Source of the DNA: Zingiber officinale | Lineage: Eukaryota > Streptophyta > Magnoliopsida > Zingiberales > Zingiberaceae | Direction of reading: 5' to 3' | NCBI RefSeq assembly: GCF_018446385.1 | Contig: NC_056001.1 | Span: forward strand, 9,356,672-9,420,671 | DNA: 64,000 nucleotides | Shown: positions 1 through 13,625 of the stretch, piece by piece | How positions within the stretch are numbered: position 1 is the stretch's first letter | How the letters are laid out: each line of letters begins with the position of its first letter | Notes under the pieces: model-generated | The model's input: the letters and a program-made list of their open reading frames with translations, nothing else | The model's database searches: none | Told to the model about the DNA's origin: nothing | Made by a program: the position numbers and the translations under genes

Positions 1-1880
1 ACAATTGAATAATTTGAACAGGATTGATTTGATTATACCACCATTAATTTGAATCAAATCCTTGTAACTCAGCGGATTCTAAATTAGTAGTAAAGTGGTT
101 TGCTCGGCTATGCTAGAAGTCAATACATAGAATCTACGCCAAATAAGGACTAGGTTAGTCTACTGTGCGAGAAGTAGCATACTTGTTTGACAAAGTTACA
201 CCTTTTAGTATTTTCTGCACCACATATTAGTTTAGCAGTTGACATCAATAGACTATCAAATTAAGGTAAGATTATTAATACCCATGAGCATCTCTAGTGG
301 TGTATATAAAAGATTAATTTAATCGAAATTTATATATGTTTTTTAATTGGTGGAAGGAAACTTCAATTGATATCACTACCAACTGTCTTTCAAAATCAAT
401 GCCGACAATGTGTTCCACTCATTTTATAATTAGTCCTTCCAAGTACAATTCAGAAAGAATAGAACTGACCACTTACATCATTCCTTTCAGAATCAAGTAG
501 ATAGGCTATTCAATTCACTTCTCATCTTTCTCTAGAACAGATAATGGCACCATAAGTTGTTTATTCGGTTTAAGAGTCTTAAGTCTTGTACGAATCCTTG
601 GCTGCTCTCATCTTTCTTTTCAGATTGGGAACCAAGACAAGATCCAACCGTACTGGAATTGTGTTAATTTCAATATGTCATCACATAAGCCTTCACTAAG
701 CCTAATAGGACTCAGGGGGATAAAGGAATGCCTACGAAAGAACATATGTTGCAGCTTCACTAGGTGTATTAGTGTTAACTCTAAGCTCTTCATTTAAATT
801 CACTTTCAGCTCTTTATGTTTCTTCTGCCATTAGCTCTTAATCTTAATCCATAGGCATAAATCTCAACTCTTGCCAATCAACTGACTTGCTTTCCAATGG
901 TCAATGAGAAGAGGTAGGGTACTGGTTCTCCTATACATTAATTTGAATGAACTCCATGAATATGCTCGTCATCTCAATCAGTACTCGAAAGCATTCTATT
1001 CTATTTGGGGATCCCATTAAAGGTTCTATTAAGAAAAGTACCTAGGAGATGCACTCCGGCTAATGCAAATTGATTTTGCTTTAATTGCTACGGGCACAAA
1101 TTTAACTTATTCAGCTGCCTGTGCTGTAGCCTCTCCTAAATCTGAAGTAGGGAATTGAGTTTCTTGGTCGGATAAGCATACAAATTTGAATATATTTTTT
1201 TTATTGAATATCCTATTCCTTCGACGGAATTATTATTAAAGAAGCGGAACTATAGCGACAAGCTCTACCATGAAAAGAGAATATACTCATCTAACAACCA
1301 TAGACTTTTTATATTCACATAGCAACCGGAAAGTGGTGCATGAACTCAGTCTTTATAGCATATAAACCATTTACTTCTAGGGTGTAGCCTAAAACTTCCT
1401 TAATGGGCAAGTTTTCTCAAATGAAACTGTGTGAAGCCTACTCCAAGACAAACAAAAAAAATAATTAGATTAGGGGCTGTCTAGGTACCAACAACTAGAT
1501 GTATGTATCCCCTAGCTCACGCCTTCCTGTGAAGCATCTTTGAATTCATCTTATCCTGAGAAAGCTCTTTTCTTAATGCTGTTAATGCCTTGTAACAAGA
1601 CATAAGCACTAATGATTACTTGCAACAATTAGCATATAATCTTCTATGAAATACGATGCATCACTCCTCTACTAACTATGATAGTATGAGTATACGTTCC
1701 TTGTCCATTAACCAATTGGTAGTGGCAAGGGCGGTAATGCTGCTAGTATTTCTTGAGACTGTGCTCCTTGATCTTCAATAGGTTGTTGACGAATCTGACC
1801 CCTACTTTTCAACTCGGTCTCAATTGATATCACAAAAGAATCTATATCCTCTGCATCAGGTCAGGTCCTTAATGTTAACG
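1..1880. other. AT-rich intergenic stretch, nothing recognised
   Basis: No reading frame, RNA gene or clear repeat could be supported here on either strand. A few short phrases resemble decayed coding sequence, but none extends far enough to assign to a family. Confidence 0.4.
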
Positions 1881-3219
1881 GGTTGCATTCATGGTTGACC
1901 TCGATCACGACTGCAAATAAGGTTAATTCACTAAGTGTCATTATGCTAAACCAAATCAGTGAGTACCTAATAGACATGTATAGAAATAGTTACACAATCC
2001 AACTAAATGCAAGAGTGTCTAACCAACATATCTCAATTTCTTTGACATTCAACTTGTCTAACAATAACCTATCCCAAGGAGTAAACACAAAGGTAAGATA
2101 ATCACCAGAGGTATACCTTACTTTCCTATAGCTCAGAGATGTCCTTCGGCTTGCCTTGCATCCCAAACTTGGAAAATCGTAAATCGAAACGAGATGGAAG
2201 TCCCAAAAAAAAAAAAAAAAAAAAAAATACAAAACCGAGCATTCGAACTCGAACCTTGCTCTGATACCAATAAAATTTTCACACCCCAAGGTATACTTGT
2301 CCACCAAATCGGAGGGTACCCCCTAGTGACAATATCGAAAATAATTGATATCAAACCAATTCAAGTCAACACAAGCCCCAATGTGATATAAAATCACTAA
2401 ACTCATAAAAACTGATGTGTATATGTATGCATGTTCATGTGATCATACTAAACTACACAAGCAAACCGTTATAATATTATAACAAAACCTCAACAATTCG
2501 ATAAGGGAAAAAACAATAAACAATGACAACGGAATAGAAAATAAATCAATTCCAAAAGAAGAATCCAACTCGAGTGGGATCAGCAACCAGGATCTCTGAG
2601 CGACACAACACATCCTCTATCTACTAGCCTAAAAGTCAAAGGAAAAGCAAGGGATAGTAAGTATAACAACTCAGCGGATGTATGATACTATATATAAGGA
2701 GATCAAAGGAAACAGTCTCATATAATAATACTTACTACAAAAGTAAGAGTACAGTGTAATCATTTGCTAACCAAAAGTATAACCAATAAATCAGGATTAC
2801 ATGTCGTACATCCAAATCCTACACAAACAATTACATAGCCAACATATAGCAAGTCTTGTTTGCACGCGAACTCGCTATCACGGATGTCTCATGGGCATAT
2901 AGGATATATACGTAGCTATCTGGTTACGGACTGCATGTGAACTCGCTACCACATATGTCTCGTGGGCAGTCATATGTATCGTGATTGCTGACGACTTTCT
3001 CCACCACGAATGAGAGACAATGATCAATAGAATATACACCATGTAATGATAAGCAGAAAATAAATAATCACATCCAATAATAATATCCTATAACTACACC
3101 TCGGTATGTTATCACTAACATATGGTATGCGCATACATATCCACCAATCTCGGTAATGCAGTAATAACCATATTTAAGAGTAAAACTCTACAAGCTATAC
3201 TACGATCTAACCTCATTAG

Positions 3220-3720
3220 TATATAGACATGAGCCTAAATAACAAACAAAGGTCTAGTAGGATATTTAATATCCTACACTACGGTATGATCTCACCAAGG
3301 TATAAACATGAATCTAAATAACAAACAAGGATCTAGTTGAATACTCAATATCCTACACTACGGTATGATCTTACTATTATACAGGCATGAACATACATAA
3401 TAAGAAAAGGTCTAGTAGGATACTAACGTATAGGCATAAGCCTATATAGTAAGCAAAGATCTAGTAGGATACCAACGTATAGGCATAAGCCTATATAGTA
3501 ATCAAAGATCTAGTACGATATTCGATATTCTATGCTACGGTATAATCTTACTAACGTATAAGCATGAGCCTATATAGCAAGAAAGGTCTAGTAGGATACT
3601 TGATATTCTATGCTACGGTATAATCTTACTAACGTATAGGCATGAGCCTATATAGCAAGCAAAGGTCTAGTAGGATACTCGATATCCTACACTACGGTAT
3701 CGCTACATAAAGGCACAAGC
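3220..3720. repeat. Tandem array of ~75-105 bp units
   Basis: The phrases aaggtctagtaggata, ctacggtatgatcttact and cgtataggcatgagcctat recur in the same order at least five times with small changes, in units of roughly 75 to 105 bases. The array lies inside the putative reverse Gypsy LTR. No coding potential is evident. Confidence 0.75.
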
Positions 3721-4339
3721 ATAAATAGCATGGATAGCAATGAGACTGCATGAATATCAAATAGATCAAACTAAGTACCAACAACTAAGTATCAACTCAA
3801 GAAATAACTAGAGTGGAGTAAGGGTAAGCAAGTAAATGCTATCTAAACAATATATAAAAAGATATAATCATGCACTAAGATCAAAGATCTAAAGAGGACA
3901 ATCAGGAACTACTCGTCTTAAATATAGCTAGTGCCAAATAATTCTCAAGGTGAGATGCTCATCCCGAATCAAAGTCCTGCAACAATATGTTTAATTTAGC
4001 CAATTCCATCATGCATCAATTAGTTAACCTAAATCCCAAATCCAATTAGGGAAACCTTAATTGAAATGATCATTAGTTAACCCTAATTATTGGTTAACTC
4101 CATTTAGTCTAATCCATTGATCAAATTAGGATTAACCCTATTATCAACCCTAATTAATCTATCTTATTGATTAGTTTAAGTTTAACCCAACATTAACCCT
4201 AAACGTCACCCAATTAATCAATCCATAAATCCTCTAATTATATCTAATCATAATCTAACAACTAACAAAATCACTATTTATGTTACCCAAGTTCTTCTCT
4301 TCAGTAATGGCTCACGACGACAGGACAATGGGTGGCTAT

Positions 4340-4790
4340 GGGAGGTGGTCGTAGATGTTGGTCGTGATGGCGACAATGCACAATGCGAAGGGTCACTGTT
4401 CGCGACGGGGGTGGCGGCGCACGACGATTGGAGCAACGTAGCGAGGATGGTGGCGTTGTCTCTGGGAGGAAGAAATGATGGCGATGACCTCACTTGTGGT
4501 AGTAGTCGTTTCTACACGGGGACCGCAAGCATGAGGGAGCAACAACCCCGGTTCTCTGGTGTCGTCTCAACCCTTCTGGCCACGATGACGCTAGTAGAGG
4601 ATGATGTGGCTGGTGCTTGCGGCGATCATGTGAAAGGGAAGAGGGCGCCAGTGGATAAGGAAGTAGAGCTTGGTTTGGCTGGAGATGATCGTGGAGGCGA
4701 GAGTTGGCCGGGTTGTACCGGCGGGTGGTGGCGACGCGAGTGGAGAGGGCGGCGGTGGAATCGAGAAAATGAGCGCAAAACTTAGGTTTC
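4340..4790. other. GC-rich block inside the LTR
   Basis: About 450 bases are distinctly GC-rich between AT-rich flanks. A 146-codon frame is open on the plus strand (4345-4785), but its translation is Gly/Arg/Asp-rich low-complexity sequence and matches no family I know. GC-rich blocks near the transcription start are common in long Gypsy LTRs, so I read this as part of the LTR rather than a gene. Confidence 0.4.
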
Positions 4791-4861
4791 CTTATTTATA
4801 CTTAGTCTTTATTAATCATAAACTTAGATTAATGAAATCCATTAACTCTCAACTTAATTGA

Positions 4862-6425
4862 TATTCCAAACAAGTTTTCTTTAAACCTAATAGATTCATC
4901 CTCTTAAGCATGTCATACAAATTCCGTTTAAATCTTGAAAAATTTCTTAAAATTTCAAGAAAATTCTATAAGGTAATCCCTTAATTAGCACTTATTATTT
5001 TATTATTATTATTTAAGTGTTATATCTAATACTAATAAACCCATATCCATATGAGTATAACATTTACTGGTGCTTGTCATTTTATATCGGTATATTTTAT
5101 CATCTGATACTAATCTGGAATCATACATTTCCGAGGACTTGGTTGTTTTAGCTTGAAAATATATATTTAATCGTAGACATAGAGATAGCTTGGAACTGGA
5201 ATACAGAGTCACTGACAAACCACTGCACTTCTTTCTGGATGTGATAGAATTTATATGCCAAGGATAGACAAGATCATCCAGCTGACAAATTCCTCATACT
5301 TGTATGTGCGTTTAACCATCAGGTAGAATACCTACCATCAGAAATAGTGATGCATAGTTGCATGCAATTATCTACCATTTGAAAACCTGTCAGGCAATTT
5401 AAGACCTGAGATGTAGTAGAAAGAGATGCTTTCTGAGTGTCTATTACTAAAGCTAATAAACTCATATTTTCTTTTATAATTTGATTATTAGATGAACTTA
5501 GATATACTTTGTTGTGGATGCACACCAAAAATTGTGATCGAGTGATTTGTGGGCTGAGCACAATGAAACTGGGGGATGCACATTATTTGTGAGTTGAATC
5601 TGATGGTGAAGCTTGAAAATTGTTGTGGAAGCATGCATGCTTTTGCTTATGTGGGTATCTTCATGAACTCTACTTATGTCAAAATAATGTACTCTCAAAA
5701 TAAGTAGGGAATGTATCACACTCGTTGCTCTTACGTTCACTTGCATTTTGCCTATTGCAAAGGATAGTGGATCCTAAATTGTGTTGAACTTTAGAAAATA
5801 CAGAACGTCAAAAGAGTGGTCATTGTCATTAACCACTCTGCTTGGTCTTTTCAGTAAGCTATAAATGAAGTTGTATTGTTTGGCAAATTTGATAAATCTC
5901 ATTTGCTTAAATTCATAAGATCACTCCCTGGATCTAAGATTCAAATATGAAAAGAGCAATGCCATATCTTCTTTTCTTCCTCCTTCCTTTACTGCTATCT
6001 TTTTCCTTGTTCATTAAATTGTTTACGAAGTTATAAACCGCCGGCATCCAACAATAGTTCTAGAGATGAGGATATTATGCTCCTTCCTAGCTAGTTTATA
6101 CTAGCTGCATTTTATGGATGCAATTCTCTGCTTTCGATAGGCGGTAACAAACACATCTTGATGAGCCCCTACCAGCTGAAAAATCAAACACGCTGTTGGA
6201 ATTAATGTCTGGATAAAATTCTAGTTAACAGGTGTAATAAAATGGTGGCCCTAGAGTGAATACAGCGTAGCGAGGACTGAGCTTAGAACAGATAGAAAAT
6301 ACTAGAAGGTTCCATGAATTAGCACATGTTAGGCCCAAGCCCTGTCTTTGTTGTTTCTTCAGTCAAGAGAGGTCTCTGGATTGCAGTATCAATAAAGTTC
6401 CATTATTTACTTTGATGATACAGTT
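4862..6425. other. Intergenic DNA, no gene seen
   Basis: AT-rich sequence with only short, uninformative frames. No splice-site-bounded exons, repeats or transposon ends were recognised. Confidence 0.4.
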
Positions 6426-6429
6426 TATC

Positions 6430-7280
6430 CCAAGCTCTTAGAATAGCAAAACTGTGACCCTTGTTTAATTTTTGTTATGGTATATTTTGTATTGTTGTTT
6501 GCAAATGATATTGTTTTGATAGATAAGACACGTGAAGGAGTAAATGCTAAATTAGAATCTTGATGGAAAATACTAAAAGTGAAAGATTTTAGATTTAGTA
6601 AAGTCATAATATATGAAATATAAGTTTAGCAATATTAGACGTAATGAGACAATTGTTAAGATAACAGATGACGAGTTATATGATAGTGAGAGTTTTAAGT
6701 ATTTAGGATTATTTTTATAAAATGATGGAGGAATTGAAAAAGATGTCTTATATAAAATACAAGCAGGATGGTTGAAATGAAGGTTAGCGTTGGATGTTTT
6801 TTGTGATCCTAAAGTACCTCTAAAATTTAAAGGGAAGTTCTACAAAATAGTAATGTTATATGGTGTTGAATGTTGGACCATGACTCGGGTACATGAGCAG
6901 AAGATAAAAGTTGCAGAGATGATGATGTTAAAGTAGATGTGTAGACATACGAGAATGGATAGAATAAGGAATGAAAACATTAGAGAGAAAGTCGGAGTTG
7001 CATCTATTGAGGAATAACTTTGAGAGACACATTTAAGATGATACGTACATATACTTGAACGACCAATAAATGTCCTAATTAGGCGATACGAAACTATAAC
7101 AAATATGTACATCAAATGAGGGAGAGGAAGATAAAAAAAAAACTTGATTAGTACTAATAGAATATGATAAAATTTATTTAAATATAGATGATAATATTAC
7201 AGGGGATAGAACACAATGATGTAGAAGGATTCATATAGTCAACCCCATCTAATGGGATAAGACTTGGTTGTTGCTTTGTA
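6430..7280 (+). pseudogene. LINE ORF2 reverse transcriptase C-terminal remnant
   Basis: Read across frames with several stops, the translation matches the C-terminal part of plant non-LTR retrotransposon ORF2. A degraded catalytic box FANDIVLIDKTREGVN (normally FADD) lies around 6495-6540. It is followed by SESFKYLG, then LYGVECWTM and a run like HEQKIKVAEMMMLK*MCRHTRMDRIRNEN, read with a stop after MMMLK. The 3' end encodes a decayed version of the usual VNP..WDK tail near 7240-7275. In-frame stops at several sites show the copy is dead. The 5' part (endonuclease and most of the polymerase) is missing, as expected for a 5'-truncated LINE; no poly(A) tail or target duplication was resolved. 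Confidence 0.8.
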
Positions 7281-8880
7281 TTATCTTCACGAATGTACTA
7301 GACTATTGACTCCCATTAGTCCTAGTCAAGACCACGTTGTTCTTTTGCTGCCTGGTGGCTAGCTTGAACCATTATTTGCATGATAGCGAAATGTTCTTAA
7401 GGCACTCAAGGTTTTTATGTTGTTTGGTCATGGCAAATCAATTTCATAAACATTTAGCGCACAAAGTATAGAAAGTTATGCACTTTGTTCAACTTTTCAG
7501 ATTTGGTGATGCAATTTCTCAAATATTCTCAGTGTTTTTGTTGGCAACTAAACTCTTTGTATGATTAGACAAAAGAAACTCCAGTGTATCACACATTTTT
7601 GTTATCAACTATATCAAAATTGCAACAGATGCTTAACACCAAATCATTTGTGTCTATATATATTTATATATCTTAGATTTTCTAGGATTATCTAGGAAAG
7701 TAGGAATCTTCTCTGTACTATTTTGTATTGGAAGATGTTACTTGAACCAAACTACGTTGAAGTTAGGAGGAATGCGTTCCAGGCCTTCAGTAACTTCTTC
7801 CAGTTCATTCTATTCTCATTGTTTTCAGCATAGATCAGCTTGATTACTTTTTGTAAATAAGCGTCTGGTTGGATCTGAGTGTCCTAAAAACACTAACGTA
7901 GGTGTCTATGAAAAAGTCACTAAAGATAAAACCTTTTTTGATCCACCTGCTTAATGCCAAATCAATACATAATTAGACTCTAAAACTTGAGACTTGGTCA
8001 CGGGCTGTGGAAGCATTCCCAAAGAACAGGTACACTGAAAAAGCCCTTAGTCTGTCGGGGACTAAGCATGGAATTTTATAGCAGGCAACTCATTGAGATT
8101 GCAAGCAGAAAGCCCCATCTGTAGGTATTTCTCTAGTTGTTTATCAGGTCCACTGCTGTTTGAGATACCTATTTTTCCTGCCATGTTCCTTTAGCTAAAA
8201 AAACTAATACGAGGATCACATCAGTTCCAATGGTAGGCTGGCAAGTCAATCGACTGGAGATTAAATAAGGTGAGAAAGATGAGGACTTCCAGTTCCAGAC
8301 AAATATGAAATGGTCTACCAGACTGTTTAAAGCATGAAATGATTGTATGTTTGTTTCTTTATTGGTTGAAAGCTTGTGCCTTGTGACATAGCTTTTATTT
8401 TTCCCTGTCGCATGGTTTGGAAATTAGCCATCGGCCATTAATCGTAGCAGGGAGGATAATATTGTGCCTTCATGGGTTGATGCAGTTGGTATAGTAGTTA
8501 CTTTAATAGGTTTTGAGGTCAATTTTCAACAGATACAAAATATCTCACTGGATGGTTGATCTTTCCCATATAAATGACCACTGGATTATAGTAAACGTTC
8601 ATTGTGATTTATCCCATTCCAGAAAGTGTGTGACCATCTTGGAGAGGTTGCTCAGATGATAGACTTTACTTTCTTGTTCCAAAAGGAAGAATAATAGTGT
8701 AGATGCGTATCAATGATCAAGTTACTAACCTTATTGTGATAATCACATCTATTGGAGCATCACATCTAGGCACTTGATGCCATGGGTGGTATCTTCACCA
8801 TCTGAAAGCTGCAGAACCAAACTAGCAATCCAGATCGACCTATTGGATGAGAGATAGGAGGTCAGTAAATCCATTCAATT
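7281..8880. other. Intergenic DNA, nothing recognised
   Basis: No open frame of note, no repeats and no transposon termini were identified on either strand. Confidence 0.4.
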
Positions 8881-8885
8881 AAGGG

Positions 8886-9126
8886 TAATCGAAATGAACT
8901 ACATGTTTGGTTAAATGATGAGAATGATTATAGATGTGAGTTTGATAGTAGGGTGGAATGGGAATAGGAATGGAAATGAAACCTATCAAGTTATATGAGT
9001 TTGGTTAATTCCCATAAATCTGGTAATTATTCCCAAAATGTGATTTCCAAACCCACAATTCAAACATTATCTTTTACTATCATTTCATTCTCTCATTTTT
9101 AAATCCATCAACCAAACACCCCTAAG
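8886..9126. mobile_element. Possible small MITE-like inverted repeat element
   Basis: The left side contains gtttggttaaatgatgagaatga and the right side contains, in reverse complement, a matching ggtgtttggttgatgg...atgagagaatgaaa. The ends are imperfect inverted repeats about 240 bases apart with no coding capacity. An aggggtgtttggtt end is a common terminus of small non-autonomous DNA transposons in plants. No clean target duplication was seen, so this is tentative. Confidence 0.35.
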
Positions 9127-11490
9127 ACTCAGGGTGATCTTCACAGTGTTGATTCCCGTGAAGGCCCAGCCGTTGAATTGGAGAAGATTTAACTTCATGG
9201 TTGATTAATCAATGTTTAAAATTAATTAGTTTTTGTTTGTCAGATCTGTAAAAATCAATTCCAACTCAGGGCTGAGAAAACGTGTGGAATTTCCTTGTTT
9301 CTTAAAAATATTGTAGTTTGTAAACTCATCGTCATCACCTTGAGAAACGGGTGGAATTTCTCAATTGCAGTTTTTTATAATTTCTTTTGTGGATTATTGT
9401 TTTGTAAATTGTGAGTGTAGATTTTGCAGGCATAGCAACAATTTTTGTTGTTTTTTTGTCGTATTAATTTATGAAATTGCCCAAATCGATCTATTTTCAC
9501 GGGCTAAAGGCGAGCCTTCTTTTCCCTTCGCAAGAACAATATAATTGGATTACGGATTATGAGATAAAAAGGAAAACAAAAATAAAAAAAATAAAATTAA
9601 AAAGGTGGGAAGCAAGGTGTAAAGGGTAGCTGTCGTATTCTCTTGGAAAGATCCTTGTTTTTAACTAGATTGAACTAATGAAAGAATATACACAACCAGC
9701 ACTTTACATCGACTAACTTTTAGATCAGTAGTCACATGATTGTAGTACTAATTATTTTTATATTTATGTTGCTTTTTTGTTTTAAAAAAAACAATAAGGC
9801 CAACAATACTTCACCCGAAGTTAAATGCATTAGGGGGAAGCTTTACATATTGGGTTAAACTAATTAGGACAGTTAAATAACTTAAAATTGAGCTTCAAAG
9901 TTGGGCTTCAAGGTCTTGCAGCTGCTTGAAGCACCAAGAAAATCATGTTCCATCGAAGGATAGTATTGTTGGAAGTATGGCCTCATACCGCCAGACAGTT
10001 ATGGAATTTCTTCAACTACCAATCATTGCCATTAAAGTCCGCTTATGGAATTTGCTTAATCATTATTATCAACAAAACTATTCATATCTAGGTAGCAAAA
10101 GGACATGAGTGAATGAAGGAGACAGCCCTCCAAATCTCTAGTATTATTTTCTATTTATAGCCGAATTGGTTAGGGTTTGGCACAGCAATTTAAACAATGA
10201 TGATGATTGAATTCATCATAGCATATGCCTATTCTATGGGTGAATGGATCCTACAAATAAAAACGTGAATTGAGAATAAATAAATAAAAAATGATAGATA
10301 TATCTTTTTCTAGCATAAATCTCTCTAAATATATATTTTCTATGCCCACTAACAGAATATATTGATTAGCCGGTGGCAAATTTTTATTTCGCAATTTACT
10401 TTGGAAGATACTAACTAGAGCATGCCTGGTCTCCACTCATTAGCATCAACCTATCAATGCATTAAAAGGAGGGGTTGGATTGCTAAACATGTGATTGTTC
10501 ATCTCCTACCAAATGATTACAAATGAAGGAGAGATCTAAAATATTCTTTCTTTTTTAGGGAATAATCTAGGCACAATGATAAAGTTATTACCGTGTCAGT
10601 TCACATATCGAAAGTAATCTTATTGTAAAATTGTGTAGAATGAAACTCTCATTAATAGAAATTTCAACACCTGCGTACCTTTATTATTATTATTTTAAAT
10701 TAGATCTTGATGCTCATACTTTTGATATATTTTTTTAATGAGATGTAAAAAATAAGTAGTTTTGGCTCCCTTTTACTTTACCATATTGACTTTAATAAAT
10801 ACGACAAGACAAAACAGGTCACTTCAACTGTTTTGATCGCCCTAGAATGGAGATTGATATACAGATTTATTATAATGGAGTTAGGATTATTTTTTAACGA
10901 ACCTGTATTTTTAGGAAAAAAAAAATCTGTCACTATTTAATTATTTGACGCTTAATTATAAATTAATTTTATAATTTGAGAATGAACTATAAAAATATAA
11001 ATATAATTATTTTTTTACTACAATATAACTTGTTGTCATTTTTACTTTACCACTGATACCGTTAACTGACTTAAAAAATAATAATGTGATAATTCTCAGG
11101 TCACATTTTGATCTATTATAATCAGAGAAAACACGACTTACTTACGGTTTAAAATTTAATAGAGATTTTGATGATCTTAGACCATTAAAAAAAAGATAAA
11201 ACTTCTGAGAGGGCATACAATTTCTTGGCCCTGAACAAATTGAATTGGTGGCAGAGATATGGCAGCATCAAGTTCACTGCAACTACACGACACCAACATC
11301 CATCAACATGTATGAATAAAGAGGTGCAAGAATTTAATATTTACCATTCCCGCCATTGAATGGATTGTCGATGCACATGCCACGAGAGGACACAGTATTG
11401 TACACTGTACGCCAGGGCACATCATGAGTAGGTCGTACAGCAGTACCTCTATTTCACGGTAAATTCGGGTAAAATAATGAAGAAACAAAC
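9127..11490. other. Intergenic DNA, no gene seen
   Basis: AT-rich DNA with only short frames (for example 60 codons at 9926) that have no recognisable domain. No transposon termini were seen until the SINE target site at 11493. Confidence 0.4.
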
Positions 11491-11516
11491 GATCAAATAG
11501 ATCTAATAAGATGTTA

Positions 11517-11703
11517 TCTCGGATGAATATAATGACTAACGCATGAAATGAAAAATAATCATCACGAGGTCTGAGATTTAAATCTTGACAAAATCGAGGT
11601 AAATATCTTCCTTATGTGCTAGTCACTATTCCAAAGGCTAGTAGCCGTCCGTTATTTACTTCCTCCGTGTTGGCCCTGGGACGGGTTAGCGGGGGCGCTA
11701 GAG
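11517..11703 (+). mobile_element. SINE, head portion (split element)
   Basis: This tRNA-derived SINE starts after atcaaatagatctaataaga. It carries a box-B-like segment (gaggtctgagatttaaatc) near 11565-11585, and its 3' domain (11620-11703) matches two other copies in the window (24198-24281 and 56169-56255). The last ~22 bases are absent here but present at 24282-24303. There they are followed by atcaagtagatctaataaga, nearly identical to the left flank. Head and tail therefore look like one SINE insertion with a ~24-bp target duplication, later separated by the CACTA element between them. Confidence 0.7.
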
Positions 11704-12000
11704 TTTTCCACCGGTGTCTATTTCATTTTCGACCGATGTCTATGAAGCCGATGTTAAACGTCTGCCATTTTAGACATCGGGTTAAAACCGGTGTAGTATC
11801 ACTTAACGACACCGGTCTTCGAATCGATTATTAACCGGTATAGTATCACTTAACGACACCGTTTCATCAACGGTGTAAAACCGATGTAATATTGTATGTT
11901 AATAATACCAGTTTTGACAGCGGTAAATGACTGATGTAATATTAGTTAATAACACCGGTTTTGCAGCGGTGGAAAACCGATGTAATATGTATATTTTTTA
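11704..12000. repeat. CACTA subterminal repeats, left side
   Basis: Words of the type accggtgt, ccgatgtaatatt and aacgacaccggt recur about ten times in both orientations. They mirror those at 23960-24197. In CACTA elements such repeats are binding sites for the TNPA-type protein (family knowledge). Confidence 0.75.
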
Positions 12001-12665
12001 ACAGCACAAATTTGATTTCCGAAACAATGAAAAATCGACAATAATAAAAAAAAAAAACACAAATATTCATAAATTATACAAATATTCTTCATTCAACAAT
12101 ATCCATAAAATACACAAATATTCATAAATTATATAAATAATCTTCTTACAACCGTATCCATAAAATACCCAAACATTCTTTTTACATCAAAAGCTAGCTA
12201 ATAGATATCAAAATCAAGGTAGAACATTCTTTTAACACATCAAGGTAGAACCGCACTTCAAATGTAATCTAGCATGCATTCAGCCCACTCGAACCGCACT
12301 TCATCAATTTCAACTCTGGAGTACTTGAGATTTGTAAACTGTAAAAATACATAAATAATATATTAGTAAACCAGGACCAAAGATCATAGTTGAAAATGCA
12401 ATAAGAGCACCAGGTAACAAGATGACTAATTGGAATGCTTAAAAAGATAAACATTCATCAATTATCTCAACCACATCATATAGTGATAGATCGATGAATC
12501 ACAGGTTCAAATCTAACCCTTGCATCCTTTTGGGAGGCAATCTAATTTGATAAACGAGTAAAAAGATGATTTACTCAAAATTAGTTTGCATTTGTAAAAA
12601 ACAATATCACTTCTGATACTTTATTTTATACATTTTATCAGTTAAAAGGAAAAAAGTACACTTAC

Positions 12666-12898
12666 CACATTGAACACAAAGGGGCCTCTTTACCTGGAGA
12701 CAAATTCATGTTCAGAAATAGATACTGAGACAAATCAAATTAATAGATGTGTGAATATTAGTGGAACTATTTCTTTCGTTTTCGGTTACCTGTTTCAAGA
12801 TCATGCCAAGGATGGGCAGCCACTGATCTCTTGGACAATGACGGCAATATCCTTTCATTCAACTTTGGAGCTGCAACGTTCTCCTGTTGTCCGCTCAT
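12666..12898 (-). pseudogene. Captured soluble inorganic pyrophosphatase exons (broken)
   Basis: On the minus strand exon 1 (12898-12790) encodes [20 protein letters not shown] followed by PWHDLE. This is the conserved N-terminal segment of plant soluble inorganic pyrophosphatases, which hydrolyse PPi in the cytosol. It ends at a good splice donor (ACAG|GTAACC). After a ~100-base intron with a CAG acceptor, exon 2 (12693-12666) corresponds to the next conserved segment (G-x-EAPLVFNV). It has lost one base and is frameshifted, and it ends at GTAAGT. Nothing further of the ~210-residue enzyme is present, including the Asp-rich active site. Intron retention shows DNA-level capture rather than retrotransposition. 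Confidence 0.85.
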
Positions 12899-13496
12899 AT
12901 TTCTACATACATAACAACATAATAAGGAGTATTTGAGGAGATTGCAAGAGTTTATTGATAACAAAAGTCCAAGGTAACTCATGATCCATGAAAAAAATAT
13001 ATAGAGAGAAAACAAAAAACTAGCAATCTGGAAGTTTTGCGCCTTGGCATTATCAGAATGGAAGTTTAGTAATATGATAGCTGACGTCAAACAGAGTTGC
13101 AAATCCAAAAGATGGCCATTTGTTCCCCTATTATGGAAGTTAATTAACAATTTAACTTGTATCTAACAAATTAAAGAATGAAAAATTACTGGACAAGTTG
13201 GAAAATATGTTATTTTTTCATTTTTATGCTCGCATAATCATTGTGGTACTAATGAACCGTATACAAATTACAGGGCACTAATTGGATAATCAACCAACTG
13301 CTTGCATTTAAAGCAATGTAAAAGGTTTCATCACTTAACAAGACCTCATAAAAACAAGTCCTTCATCAAGTTCACCAGCATTACTACAGCAGATCGATAA
13401 TTCACGAATAGTTTAATGATTTCAATGCAAGTAAATGATCAAAATCAAGACTAAAAGAGATTAAAGCAGGAACCGGAACCGAGAGTGCGATGCTTT

Positions 13497-13625
13497 TACC
13501 TTAACGAAGGAATTGGAAGCGATGAGGGCGTAGTGATCGGGATCGGAAAGAGAGAGATCGTCGCGATCTTTAGACACGGATGCGGTAGAGGACGAGGCTC
13601 CGAGGGAGTATTTATAGGATGGAAT
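13497..13625 (-). pseudogene. Captured exon fragment of unidentified gene
   Basis: The minus strand reads SVSKDRDDLSLSDPDHYALI followed by ASNSFVK and a splice donor (AAG|GTAAAAG). The block is GC-rich against AT-rich flanks, and the codons look genuine. I do not recognise the parent protein. Its position between the pyrophosphatase and kinase fragments on the same strand supports its being another captured exon in the CACTA element. Confidence 0.5.

Larger units (their letters stand above)
2258..4860 (-). mobile_element. Reverse-oriented Gypsy-like LTR with primer binding site
   Basis: Positions 2258-2269 read gctctgatacca, the reverse complement of the plant primer site TGGTATCAGAGC for initiator-Met tRNA. 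On the minus strand the sequence to its right would therefore be a 5' LTR, beginning near 2270-2280 with the complement of a GGGGTGTGA end. The long AT-rich body holds a tandem array (3220-3720) and a GC-rich block (4340-4790). Inside the element (below 2258) is a run of 23 A (2205-2227) and short decayed sequence. This layout resembles LTRs of Tekay/Del-type Gypsy elements (family knowledge). No second LTR and no pol gene were seen, so it is a remnant; the outer boundary is approximate. Confidence 0.45.

Noticed and set aside
540..700. Phrase resembling the Copia integrase motif SRTDNGT near 530-560
   Set aside because: Only seven residues match, and nothing before or after continues the domain, so chance is likely.
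4345..4785. 146-codon frame in a GC-rich block
   Set aside because: Low-complexity Gly/Arg/Asp composition, open frames on both strands, no domain, and position within a putative LTR.
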